Shown: positions 10,092 through 19,763, numbered from the stretch's first letter. The stretch is 64,000 nucleotides of DNA from Chionoecetes opilio (GCA_016584305.1 JACEEZ010009539.1:167501-231500), one strand, 5' to 3'. Notes: generated by a model from the sequence alone, not told the origin. Numbers and translations are program-made.

Positions 10092-10188
10092 GGAACTGTC
10101 GACGATAGAAACTCGCCGAAACGCCAACCAAAAAACTCTCGCCGACAGGGGAACACTCGCCAACGCGGAAATTTTCGGCGACAGTTCC
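10092..10188. mobile_element. GTCGCC hairpin element, copy 1
   Basis: A 97 bp imperfect palindrome opening GGAACTGTCGACGA and closing TTTCGGCGACAGTTCC. Internal CTCGCCGA/CACTCGCC words repeat. Confidence 0.7.
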
Positions 10189-10279
10189 ACTGGTAAGGAC
10201 CGTTCACTAACCTAACCTTGATATTGGTCAACTAGCCAACATAACCTAACCACATAACCTAACTCAAGATCAAAAACTA

Positions 10280-10368
10280 GAACTGTCGCCAGAAATAGGA
10301 ACACACGCCGACATGAAAAATTGGAACATCCGCCGACGTCGGCGAGAATTCCTATCGGCGACAGTTCC
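10280..10368. mobile_element. GTCGCC hairpin element, copy 2
   Basis: An 89 bp palindrome GAACTGTCGCC ... GGCGACAGTTCC with internal CGCCGACGTCGGCG. Lies 92 bp from copy 1. A third, partial relative is near 5355. Confidence 0.75.
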
Positions 10369-10440
10369 AGGTACCAAATAGCCTACCCTTGCACACTCGT
10401 TTTGCAGACCTATAAATAACAGTAGAAAGGTTAAAAATAC

Positions 10441-10625
10441 TTTAATCCAGGGGGGGTCTTTCTTAAAACCCGAGCCCCTGTCCACCCAGCAGTTAATGGG
10501 TACCGGGTGTTAGCCGGGGGTTTGTGACCCCCCTCCCGGGGTGGTGGCTTCGGCCAACACTAATGCTGCAGCGGTAGATCACTATGTATCCGAGGCATTA
10601 TCCTCTAAACAAACAAACAAACAAA
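10441..10625 (-). repeat. Interspersed repeat R1, copy 2
   Basis: Reverse-orientation copy of 828-925, with a longer (TTTG)n edge on the minus strand and further sequence (GGCTAACACCCGGTACCC, CTGGGTGGACAGGGGC) beyond the first copy. Looks like a retroposed repeat; class uncertain. Confidence 0.65.
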
Positions 10626-11060
10626 ACCCACTGGTCATGTTATACATACACAAATATTAGCCAAATTCTCCACTTTTTCTCCTTGACAGATAATTGATTG
10701 ATTGATTTAATGCCTAAAAAGGTGAATGTGCCAGATCCTTGACAGATAAGACGAAGAATCATTGCATATGTGTAGAATCACACCCGGACACATCATATCA
10801 GGCTATTTTGTTGTTTTTCAGCAAAAGTCATGATTTTTTTTAATAGATTACCTCGTATCAGGTGACAGGCGTGCAAAACGAACCTTTATGATGCACAATA
10901 ATGATAAATAAGCTCTTGAGACATCGTTTACTACAATTATGGAGGTATCATACATGAACTTTAAATGAAATTTGTTTGTAAACAAAAGCACATGTAAGCC
11001 CAACACGCATCATATAAGCGTGGAGATGATTGGCTGTTGCGCGACACGAGACCCCTCTGG
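10626..11060. other. Unassigned, no gene found
   Basis: AT-rich with GATTGATTGATT. No open frame or repeat edge recognised. Confidence 0.4.
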
Positions 11061-11205
11061 TGGCTACCAGCGGCAATGGACCTCGTAGCTTACTAGATGC
11101 TTACAATATCGTTGCCGAATACAGTTTTGCCATCTCTCGTAGCGGTCTAGTAACTTCGACCTCGTAACAGGGTATCGCTGGTAAGTTTGCTGAATCCGGC
11201 CCTAG
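11061..11205 (-). repeat. Interspersed repeat R2, copy 2
   Basis: Complement contains GGATTCAGCAAACTTACCAG and TTCGGCAACGATATTG, related to 4390-4560. Confidence 0.4.
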
Positions 11206-11234
11206 GATATTAAGCGCGCGTAACGGTTTCTTAT

Positions 11235-11422
11235 CGTCACGATAGACATAAGACGATCACGGTAGTGTCACGAAGCTGCTACATAGATAACGATAGCGTC
11301 ACGATAGACTTACGATAGCGCTGCGTTGGGTACAAACATCGGGGAGCTTCCCGATTTTTTAGTGCACGCACTAACTTTTCGTGGCCTCGGCAGAGCGCGT
11401 CACGGGCGCCATGATCGGTCAC
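11235..11422. repeat. Degenerate CACGAT minisatellite, part 3
   Basis: CACGATAGACATAAGACGATCAC, ACGATAGCGTCACGATAG and GTCACGATGG words, the same family as 2950-3780. Confidence 0.55.
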
Positions 11423-11430
11423 GATGGACC

Positions 11431-11514
11431 CAGAGTACCATATACAGAGTAAACCCACTTCGTATACGAACAGAAAAATCTGGCAACTCCGGTCAAATAG
11501 TGACGTCGCTGGAA

Positions 11515-11604
<90 letters not shown>

Positions 11605-11710
11605 AAGCAGCCTTGAGGAGAGAGCGTTCCATCAACGTCACTATTTGACCGGAGTTGCCAGATTTTTCTGTTGTATACGAAGTGGGTTTACTTGGTATTT
11701 TGGTACTTTG
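11431..11710. mobile_element. hAT-superfamily MITE 2 with (TC)n core
   Basis: A 280 bp element with the exact 8-bp target duplication GATGGACC (11423-11430 and 11711-11718). Left end CAGAGTACC pairs with right end GGTACTTTG. Arms of about 75-80 bp (AAACCCACTTCGTATACGAA; CTGGCAACTCCGGTCAAATA) are nearly complementary. The loop is a pure (TC)n run, 11517-11602. The long Ser-Leu and Arg-Glu open frames across it are microsatellite artefacts. Confidence 0.85.
11517..11602. repeat. (TC)n microsatellite in MITE loop
   Basis: Uninterrupted CT dinucleotides at the centre of hAT MITE 2. Confidence 0.95.
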
Positions 11711-12029
11711 GATGGACCATAACCAGGACCATGACGCGCGCGCATTGCATTGTTGGCGCGTTCGTGGTTCCATTATGGAATGTGTGTAGGGGGCTTTAAC
11801 GCATAACTATATTTCACACGGGCGACTTTTAATGGGTGACTATTGTAAATCTTAAATACCCGCTCATGACAGTTCAAGCTACATATTGTTTCGCTCATCC
11901 TGATGTTATTATTACAATGCTTACCTTTCCTAACAATTTTCTCCTAGTACATGTGGTCAATAAAATACTGGGAGTAAAGCCTTGTATTTATTAATCCCAC
12001 AATAAATTATGCATTGGATATGTAACTGA

Positions 12030-12032
12030 TAA
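12030..12032 (+). repeat. TAA target-site duplication (left)
   Basis: TAA before CACTGG; TAA also follows CCAGTG at 13869-13871. Confidence 0.6.
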
Positions 12033-13868
12033 CACTGGTCGACACCAAAAATGGTTCTGAGTTCATTGTGTGTGGGTTGGAAAGCATTTTCGGTGCTGAT
12101 TTAAAAAATGGCATTGCTTTTTCTCTAGCACGTATAGTTTTTGAAATATCGGCATTTTAAATTTTAATAGCTATTATAATTATATACGTATATATATTTA
12201 TATAATTAATCGAAACAATCCCCCTACGTTAATATATATTACTCGTAATTAAATTCTGGTGGTGCCTGCGGCTTTATTAGGACCTAACGTACATATCTGG
12301 CAAAAAATATACTTAAATTATGTTTGAACATACAGTTGAACCTGCCAGGTGAGTCTTTCGGTCGTGCTGGCCATTCCTTTTGTTTGTAATGTTTGCTGTC
12401 TGCTCTAGAGTTCCACAAACAAAGAAAACACATGTGCTTAGTGTAACCTAACTGGAGTCCTAGAAGCAAGGAGATTACCTTCAGGTCCCCACACAGATTC
12501 CACTGATGTTCTTCATATTTAACAGCAGATAACAAAGTCTTCATAGTTTCATGTTTCACTCATTTCATGGCCATGCGCAATTGGAACACTCGGAAGCTTA
12601 TTTCCTTTATGCAGAAGAACGGCCTTTAGCGTGTTTTTTCCTGAATCTATGAACAGCCGCCACTCACTCTTATCATAAGTGTGAGACTCACAAAGTTGTT
12701 CCATGAGTGTGTCAACATCAAAGCAGTAACAGAGCTTGTGTTCCATCTTGAAGAAGCTTGAAAGTTCTTTATGTCTACGACGAAACGTGGTGATGAGAAC
12801 TCCTTCTTGTAGCAAATTCCATTCCTTGAGACGAGATCCAAGGACTTCACTTTTCTCCTTGGGTAGATCTAGGTCCCTAGCAAGGTCATGTAGCATTTCC
12901 TGACTGATGAATTTGGGTTCTCTGTTGTCTGCCATTTCTTGAAAGTCTGTATCCATGGGATTATCCTCCTCGTTCGAATCTGATTCACTTATAGCACTTG
13001 CAATTGGAACATTTGGAATTGGATCAGGACCATGTGGCACAGGCCTGATGGCAGAAGGTACGTCAGGATATCTGATTTTAGCTCGCGTTTTTACTGAATA
13101 TCCTTTGATGTTAGTGAGGCAGAAGTAGCAGTCAGTACTGTGATCCTTTTGTTCACGCCAAACCATTGGGATGCCGAATGCCATGCCTGATGGCCGTTTG
13201 CCACGCATCCATTCATTCAAGTGGTTCACACAGGGGTTGCATGCTACGTGAGGGGCCCACTTCTTATCTTGATCACCTATACGGCACTTGAAGTAATGCA
13301 GATAAGCTGCTTTAACATTCTTTGTAAGAGGTTTCTTCCGACTGTCAGGGGTAAAAATTCCACATATGTAACAAAAACTGTCCGATGCATTCACATAGTT
13401 ACGGCGCTCCATCACAGCCCGGTACAAGGTACTATATATCGGTAAACCAACTAAAATTAGGACTCCACTAAATCAAACACATCATATCTGCAAAGAAAAA
13501 GAAAATGTTTAAACATATGTCAATAGCTGTACGATCAGTAGGTAAAAATGTACTACACAGCCTGCTAACCCCTCGCCAATACGCAGCGCGCACACCCTCC
13601 CCTGCTCACTGCACAAACCACACTGACTCAAAAACACTGCACTGCCCTAAATCGGCTTGAGAAAAGAAAAGATTAAGAGTTTAAAATGAAAACATTGGTG
13701 AAACCTATTTCTGCTGATTTTACCCATATTTTTTCATGAATTGCGTCTGGTTCTCAAAAACTGGACGTGATAGAGTTAATTGAACATCAGATTTCGAGTT
13801 CAGCAGGGTCGATTTATCTATAATCAGCGTCCAGAACCATATCTTCGATTTTTTTTTGTCGACCAGTG
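12033..13868 (-). mobile_element. CACTA-like (CMC) DNA transposon, internally deleted
   Basis: An 1836 bp element. The left end CACTGGTCGACA and right end TGTCGACCAGTG (preceded by a T run) are inverted, with TGGTTCTG conserved inward at both ends. Flanking TAA on each side fits the 2-3 bp duplication of CACTA/EnSpm (CMC) elements, whose ends characteristically begin CACT. It carries one minus-strand gene, broken and shortened. Superfamily assignment rests on termini and duplication length only. Confidence 0.6.
12284..13427 (-). pseudogene. Transposase-like zinc-binding protein, frameshifted and truncated
   Basis: A 292-residue frame (13427 to 12549) followed after a one-base shift near 12555 by a 91-residue frame to 12284. 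The N-terminus has CxxC pairs at C19/C22, C63/C66 and C100/C103 (DCYFCLTNIKGY), which suggests zinc binding. The distal part has WRLFIDSGKNTLKAVLLHKG and then CGDLKVISLLLGLQLGYTKH followed by CFLCLWNSRA. I recall a widespread invertebrate family of uncharacterised proteins with this layout, multicopy in cnidarians and arthropods. The two conserved aspartates (FIDS, CGDLK) would fit an RNase-H-like transposase, which is inference. The usual C-terminal part is missing. The gene fills the inverted-repeat element 12033-13868, so it is most likely that element's transposase. Confidence 0.65.
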
Positions 13869-13871
13869 TAA

Positions 13872-14228
13872 TCGGCCATCATTTACCACTTGACAGCATT
13901 ATGCATGTGTTTTCACCTCCTGATGTTATATATGTTAATCACTGGTGCCTGGTCTTCGTGCATCATCCTTTAATTGGTTGATTAGTAACATGGTTATGAT
14001 TTGTTTAGCCACTTACATGCATTTAATATATTTCTTTACTTTTTCCTGATATATTCTATTTTTCAAGTATACCTGAATGATGTATATATCATAAATCATT
14101 AAACCAAAGAAGATTGGCACATATTTATTCAAAGTATTGCAAGTACAGCAAACTAAACACAAGATAGTTTCAATAAACAGTAACTAAGTAGGATTTCCAA
14201 TGACAAAACTGCATCATCACAGATCCAG
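13872..14228. other. Unassigned AT-rich flank
   Basis: Between the CACTA-like transposon and the minisatellite. No gene or repeat recognised. Confidence 0.4.
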
Positions 14229-14288
14229 AGACATTACAGCACATGAGGGGTTAGGGAGGGATATCACAGCACGTGAAGGGTTAAGGAG
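14229..14288 (+). repeat. Minisatellite, left remnant
   Basis: Units of about 31-34 bp (GGGACATCACAGCACGTGAG, then GGGTTAGGGA). The array resumes at 26809 after Gypsy-A, so it is the insertion target. Confidence 0.85.
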
Positions 14289-14589
14289 TGTTACAACCCT
14301 AGGGTAGTTGCTGCATAAACAAAACAAGACTCATTGAAATCTTAACTCTTCGTTAAGCACTACCGAGTTCTTTGAAAGGAAATACTTACAACATAAGAGA
14401 GTATTGCCAAATTTAATAACTTTAAATATCATTAACCATACATCTTATAGAACTACCTTACTCTATACCCGACAATAAGCATATATAATAGAAATACAAA
14501 CAAACGAACATATAAACAAAATAAATAATACACAAGACCTTTGGTGTTTGCACGTACCGTACGTGGTTACTTGCACTTCCATTACTTGA

Positions 14590-15697
14590 GGTATAGATAA
14601 CAGTAGACCTGGATGTGACACTCGCCAACGAAGCGCGCTGGACGCTGCAGTACTGGCCCCATGGCCAGTTTAGATATATACTGATAATATACTGATATAT
14701 ACTGATAAACCATAGACTGATTTATCAGTATATATGATATACTGTAATCTTCGTAAATGTTTGTTCTATAATATTATAAAATATAAAACAGTAAAACACG
14801 CTAAAGAAATGCCATTACGAGACTGAAGAAATATGCATATATATATATATATATATATGTAATATATATATATATATATATAATATATTATATAAATATA
14901 TACTATATATAATATATAATATATATTATATAGATATATTATATATATAATATATTATTATATATATATAATATATTATATATATATATCATGATATATA
15001 TATTCACTTAAACTCTTCGCCATTAAAACTTTGGAGTCAACTTAACATGAAACATTCAATAGAATGCAATTTATTAGCTTTCATGATACATTTAGTTTTC
15101 TGATAAGAATTAAACCATCAGAATTAGCGTTAACTATATAGAAAATCACATGGGTAGTTTTCCCGATTTATGAGGTTATTTATTTAGTTAACGCTAATTT
15201 ATGAATGGTGCTAATTCATTTATTAGTAAACTAAATATATAAGTAAATAAATAATATCATCAATCGGGAAAACTACCCGATTGATGATTATATTTATTTA
15301 GTTAACGCTAATTTATGCATGGTAGTAATTAGTTTATCAGAAAACGAAATATATCAATGGAAAGCTAATAAAATTGCGCTTCTATTGATATGTTTCATGT
15401 TAAAAATTAACTAGCAACATTTTAAATGACGAAGAGTTTAAATGAATATTAAGTTCATGCATATTTCTTCAGTCTCGTAATGGCATTTCTTTAGCGTGTT
15501 TTACTGTTTTTTATTTGATAATATTATAGAACAAACATTTACGAAGATTACAGTATATCATATATACTGATAAACCAGTCTATATGATAATCATATGCAG
15601 CAAGTGAATGGGGCAGCAGACTGGCCATGGGGCCAGTACTGCAGCGTCCAGCGCGCTTCGTTGGCGAGTGCCACATCCAGGTCTACTGTTAACTATG
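14590..15697. mobile_element. Foldback element FB-beta
   Basis: A 1108 bp palindromic element with 5-bp duplication CTTGA (14585-14589 and 15698-15702). Outer GC-rich inverted repeats of about 80 bp contain GCGCGCTGGACGCTGCAGTA. Inside, each arm carries the same AT-rich core unit as FB-alpha (AAATGTTTGTTCTATAATAT; GTTAACGCTAATTTATG). The left arm is expanded by a (TA)n tract at about 14835-15000. No coding capacity. Confidence 0.85.
14835..15000. repeat. (TA)n-rich tract
   Basis: TA repeats with AATATATT interruptions inside the left arm of FB-beta. Confidence 0.9.
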
Positions 15698-15826
15698 CTT
15701 GAATCAAAACAAGAACACTTAACATTAAGACCAAACACCAAAGGAAGAGAGAGAGAGAGTACTTATATGCTCGACTGGGAGGCTCTGCACTGACTGCCTA
15801 CCCAAGGTTCTCTCAAGTCATACATT

Positions 15827-15829
<3 letters not shown>

Positions 15830-15867
<38 letters not shown>
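15830..15867 (-). repeat. Poly(A) tail (poly(T) on plus)
   Basis: Thirty-eight T immediately after the TAAC duplication, marking the 3' end of a minus-strand retroposon. Confidence 0.85.
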
Positions 15868-15870
<3 letters not shown>

Positions 15871-15936
15871 TTATGACCTATAGCGCCTCTAGGCAGTGGT
15901 GACCCAGGTCTCGGATGGTAGGCTCTGGAGGTTCAC

Positions 15937-17276
15937 TTGAGGGCTGTGACGGTCGGCCCTCGCCCGTGGTGGCGCAGGCAGGATTTTTATAGTGACGCCT
16001 GTGATTTCGATGACGTCGAAAACCGTCATCGACGTTCGAACCGTCGATGTTGTGCTCATGCCGGCACAACATCGACGGTTCAGCAGCGTGAGAGGAAGGT
16101 CTCCTATACCGACCTCTCCATGGCGGCATGGCAGCGTAGAGACGCGAACCAAGAAAGCGCCTTGACCTCTCCCCTCCAAGGGATGAGGGTGGTTCGTGGG
16201 TGCGGGGAGGTTGTGCCGCAAGGCGCCGCCGACCCCCCCGCCTCTGCAGTACCGGCAGTATCGCCTCCTGCACCATCAGGAGGCGAATGATTTTCAGGCG
16301 GTCAAGCGCCTGACGAGGTCACACCCTGCACTATCGATCAGAGTCACGGGATCGTCTCGGGCTGGGTTTATTCTCAGCCCTCAGGACGAGGAGTCTGGTT
16401 TCCTTCTCGCACGCCTTGCGCGGGAGGAACAGTTTGGCATCAATCTTGATGAGGTTCTGCCTCAGGCTCGGGGCGTCGTTTTGCGATACCCCTTGAGCTT
16501 CGGTATGGAGCCGATCGTGGACGATCCACGCGTCACCTTCGCCAGAAGGTGTACTTACAGCATGGGTCACGGCCGCAGAGAGCCGACGCGGCAGGTTCAA
16601 GTGCCTTTCGAGGGGTCTCTCTCGAACTCACTTGATCTAGGTTCATGGGGTGTGTACTCAGTGAGGAATTTCACTCCAGAACGTCTGCGGTGCTTCAAGT
16701 GTCAGGCCTTCGGGCATGTCCAGAAGTACTGCAAGCGCTCGGAGCTCTGTGGCATTTGCAGTGGCAAACATACCACTTCTCAGTGCGTTGGCGCTTTGAA
16801 GTCTGATGAGAACCGCCCTGCACGATGCCCAAACGATGCCCAAACTGTGGTAAGGGTCACCATGTGTTGTCAAGTTCTGCCCTGAGCGTATGAAAAGGCT
16901 TCCTCCTCTTTGCCCGGGGCAGGGCGGGGACCGCCGAGAGTATTGTGACTCCCGAACCTTACCAGCAGTACCTGCAAAGGTAAGCCACCGCGCTCTAGGC
17001 CAGCGCGAGGCTGCCCCACCCCGGACCGCCACCATTGCACCCACGGAGCCACCCTTGAAGAGAAGGAGGAGGAGGAGGAGGAGGAGGACGAGGAAGAGGT
17101 AAACGGCTTCCACGGCTTGTCAAACACCGACAACCGTCACTGCTGAGCTCTCGGTACAGACGGAACCGCCGCCACCAGAACCATGGACACCAGTAGCAGA
17201 CGTCACCTGTCAAACGAGTGTTGAGGGGCCATACCTCCACTCTGACAATGAGGCAGTGACTCTCCCGGTCTCATAA
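15937..17276 (+). pseudogene. LINE ORF1 (gag-like, zinc knuckles), frameshifted
   Basis: An N-terminal frame 15937-16290 (basic, KVSYTDLSM-like) shifts near 16276 into 16196-16885. The second frame has two CCHC-type knuckles: C166-x2-C-x4-H-x4-C179 (CFKCQAFGHVQKYC) and C185-x2-C-x3-H-x4-C (CGICSGKHTTSQC). A third, CPNCGKGHHV, is knocked out of frame by a tandem 11-bp duplication at 16823-16844. Reading continues in another frame through an Arg-rich run and a Pro/Thr-rich end to the stop near 17276. Such knuckle arrays bind element RNA in I- and jockey-group LINEs. No endonuclease or RT follows. It lies antisense to the SINE head. Confidence 0.7.
16038..16081. repeat. Perfect 18-bp stem hairpin
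   Basis: GAACCGTCGATGTTGTGC and its complement separated by TCATGCCG, within the ORF1 N-terminal region. Confidence 0.9.
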
Positions 17277-17639
17277 GTTTGCGCCCTGCTCAAGAACATG
17301 TGCGACAATAAAAAAAGGGCAGACAACTTGGAATATGGTTGCAAGTATATATCACCATCTAGCGAAGCAGAACACCGGATTCGTAGGGGTAGTTTAACCT
17401 TGCAAGACTACATCACGTATCGACAGACCCTGTCCCCATAACCACAACGAAGACCGTTGTGGCCCCAATCACCTGTGGGCCGCCATCAGTGCAGTATGGC
17501 CCACGTCATCCATCCGTGGATGGCAATCACAAAGAAGAAGAGAAGAGGCTCATGCCGCCCCCCTGTGTCCTCCGATGCACTCGCAATCGAAGGTAGAGTT
17601 AATGGGCAGAGCATGTGGGTGTTCGTAGGCTACTCGACG

Positions 17640-17741
17640 GTGCAGAAAGATTTTGGTTTTCTTAGGGGATCGAACTCGGGTCACCGAGAACGCCACTCGG
17701 AGACGCTAACCACTCTGCTACCGCCTCCCCATACCGCCTCT
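17640..17741 (-). mobile_element. tRNA-derived SINE head
   Basis: Minus strand: A box GGCGGTAGCAGAGTGGTTAG (within plus 17702-17725) and B box GAGTTCGATCCCC (plus 17665-17677). Acceptor ends do not pair. It forms the 5' end of the composite insertion 15830-17745. Confidence 0.7.
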
Positions 17742-17883
17742 CTGCTAACTGGCCTCGCCTTCTTATTGGTTATCACAACAAAAAAATGACTACTGTTATA
17801 CATATATAAACACGAAAATAATGAGCAAACCCGAACCGTAACACTGTTCGAAAAAAGTAACGAGCTGACTGACATTCATAACA

Positions 17884-17893
17884 TTTTCCCCCT
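17884..17893 (-). other. Gypsy-A polypurine tract
   Basis: Minus strand AGGGGGAAAA immediately before the 3' LTR start TGTTATGAATG. This is the expected plus-strand primer position and confirms the LTR edge. Confidence 0.8.
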
Positions 17894-17959
17894 AAAGAAA
17901 AAGTTTACGAAAAAGTGGAAACTTTTACAAATCACGCGATATAATGTCAGCTGTAAGAT

Positions 17960-18626
17960 TTTGGCTACCTTTTATATTGTACAATCTCTATGTTATAAGG
18001 TTGTAATGCCAAAGCCCATCTCAATAATCTCTGGTTTCTGTTTTTCATACTTTGCACAAATCTTAGCGGATTATGATCTGAGTAAATCCTAACCTTGAAT
18101 GGCGAACCTTCCACATAGACTGCACATTTTTAAAGGGACAGTAATAAGCCAAGGTTTCATTTTCTATGGTGGCATAACTACACTGATGTGGCTTTAACTT
18201 TGCACAATAATAACATACTGGATGCAACACTTCGTCTTTGAGTTGCAGCAATACAGCGCCCATACCTATATCACATGCATCAACCTGAATGGTAAGAGGA
18301 TTATCAAAGTCTGGCAATAATAACACAGGACTGGAAGTTAAGAGTGTTTTTATGTTTTGAAATGCCTTTTGACAAGTTTCAGCCCACACGTATTTTCTTT
18401 TAGGGCTCACTAAGTCTGTTAGAGGAGCAGATACCTGGGAGAAGTTCTTACAAAAACGTCTATAGAAACCTGCCATTCCAAGAAAACGTCTAAGAGCTTT
18501 TCTGTCTTTCGGAGCCGGAAGTCTTTGTAGAGCCTCAACTCTGGCGTTGACTGGAGCTACTACTCCTTGGCCAACCAAATGTCCTAGATACATAAGAGTG
18601 GCATGACCAAATTCACTCATGGCCAA
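17960..18626 (-). pseudogene. Gypsy-A RNase H and RT connection domain
   Basis: Frame 18626-18063 (187 residues) holds the RT tail (FLGMAGFYRRFCKNFSQVSA, then APLTDL) and RNase H start (PLTIQVDACDIGMGAVLLQ) with the E of TIENETLA. The last part (GSPFKVRIYSDHNPLRF and a following LLRWALALQPYNIEIVQYK-type end) lies in another frame at about 18120-17960, so a frameshift falls near 18115. The order RT then RNase H then LTR shows that nothing coding follows RNase H, which matters because integrase is found upstream instead. Confidence 0.85.
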
Positions 18627-18629
18627 GTT

Positions 18630-18926
18630 GATAGTAAACTTATACTCTTAAGACGGTAAAACAGGCTACGTACATAGATTCTCTGTATGTTCCTTCCAGA
18701 TTTTTCCAGTCACAAGTAGATCATCCAAATACGCACACACCCCAGGCAACCCAGAGGTCACTCTATTCATAGCCCTTTGGAAAGCACCTGGAGCAGATCG
18801 GAGGCCAAATGGAAGTACCTTATACTGGTACTGTCCATCCGGCGTCACAAAACCGGTGATGGGCTTTGACTCCTCGGACAACGGGACTTGATAGTAGCTG
18901 CGTAATGGGTCCAGTTTTAAGAACAT
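18630..18926 (-). pseudogene. Gypsy-A reverse transcriptase, C-terminal half
   Basis: The 86-residue frame 18926-18666 begins LKLDPLRSYYQVPLSEESKP and carries FGLRSAPGAFQRAMN and the catalytic YLDD box (GVCAYLDDLLVTG). It is separated from the RNase H frame by a short damaged stretch at 18666-18627, and from the RT N-terminus by the CR1-like insertion. This is the palm of a Ty3/gypsy RT, acting in cytoplasmic particles to copy element RNA; here it is broken. Confidence 0.9.
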
Positions 18927-19662
18927 AAGAACATAAGAAAATAAGGAAGCTACAAGAGGCCGCGAGGCCTACACGTGGTAGTTCCTGTCACCTAACACTA
19001 CCTACATCCACCTTTCATCCCCATCCATGAACTTATCCAGCTCCCCTTTAAAGCTCCCTAATGACTCCGCACTAACTACCTGTCTACTGAGACCATTCCA
19101 CTCATTCACCACCCTATTTGTGAACCAGTTTTTCCCTATTTCCTTTCTAAATCTACGCTTTTCCAGCTTGAATCCGTTACTTCTTGTTCTACCCTGGTTA
19201 AAAGCCGTAAGAACTTTTCCTACCTCTCCTTTATTAAATCCCTTTATCCACTTAAAAACTTCTATCAGATCGCCCCTTACTCTGCGTCTCTCGAGTGAGT
19301 GTAATTTTAATAACTTCAATCTCCTCTCATAACTAAAGTTACGCATCCCTTGTATCATTTTGGTCATCCTTCTCTGCACTTTTTCTAACAACACTATATC
19401 CATCCTGTAATATGGAGACCAAAACTGAACTGCATAGTCTAGGTGAGGCCTGACTAGAGCCAGATAAAGCTTTAGAATAACTTCCGCACTTCTACTTTTA
19501 ACACTTCTGGTAATGAATCCTAATACTCTATTAGCTCTATTTCTGGCCTCAATACATTGTTTCCTAGGTCGGAGGTCTGGGCTCACCCTCACTCCAAGAT
19601 CTTTTTCACCTTCTGATCTTTTCAGCGATACATTGCTTATGGTGTATCTATTATTTGTAACA
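18921..19662 (-). mobile_element. CR1/L2-like LINE 3' end inserted in Gypsy-A RT
   Basis: Minus-strand translation from about 19660 gives KDLGVRVSPDLRPRKQC, RPHLDYAVQFWSPYY, LLEKVQRRMTKMIQG and WFTNRVVNEWNGL, the conserved C-terminal region of CR1/L2-group LINE ORF2. It ends after DERWM, then an untranslated region and an octamer-like tail (TTATGTTC repeats, plus 18919-18940). All 5' parts (endonuclease, RT core) are absent, as usual for 5'-truncated insertions. Flanking duplication is short or absent. Confidence 0.85.
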
Positions 19663-19763
19663 AACCGAGCCTGCCCAACACTGTTCAGTAACTCGTCAAT
19701 CCGGGGCAGAGGGTAAGAGTCTGCCCTAGTTACATTGTTGATTTTTCGGAAGTCCGTGCACAT
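19002..19763 (-). pseudogene. Chimeric open frame: Gypsy RT start fused to LINE tail
   Basis: A 253-residue frame. Residues 1-34 (CTDFRKINNVTRADSYPLPR ... VGQARFV) are the N-terminal RT block of Gypsy-A; the rest is the CR1-like C-terminus. The frame stays open across the insertion junction near 19660. It is most likely fortuitous and non-functional, since neither part is a complete domain. It is listed because it would be predicted as a gene. Confidence 0.75.

Larger units (their letters stand above)
15830..17745 (-). mobile_element. Composite insertion: SINE head, antisense LINE ORF1, poly(A)
   Basis: Inserted in the Gypsy-A 3' LTR with TAAC duplicated at 15826-15829 and 17746-17749. At the low end is a run of 38 T (15830-15867), which is a poly(A) tail on the minus strand. 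At the high end is a minus-strand tRNA-like promoter (17665-17735). Between them, on the plus strand, lies a LINE ORF1. Either a LINE fragment entered a SINE or the unit was chimeric before retroposition. Confidence 0.65.
14289..17883 (-). repeat. Gypsy-A 3' LTR, interrupted twice
   Basis: Pieces 14289-14589, 15698-15829 and 17746-17883 together correspond to the intact LTR at 26221-26808. The first piece diverges from it around 14550-14580. Interruptions are the foldback element (duplication CTTGA) and the poly(T)-ended composite (duplication TAAC). Confidence 0.85.

Noticed and set aside
11279..11773. 164-residue Arg-Glu-rich and matching Ser-Leu-rich open frames
   Set aside because: They are translations of the (TC)n loop of hAT MITE 2 and its flanks.
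15878..16276. Minus-strand frames over the LINE ORF1 region
   Set aside because: Shadows of the plus-strand ORF1. The plus strand has zinc knuckles and the expected composition; the minus frames have no motif.
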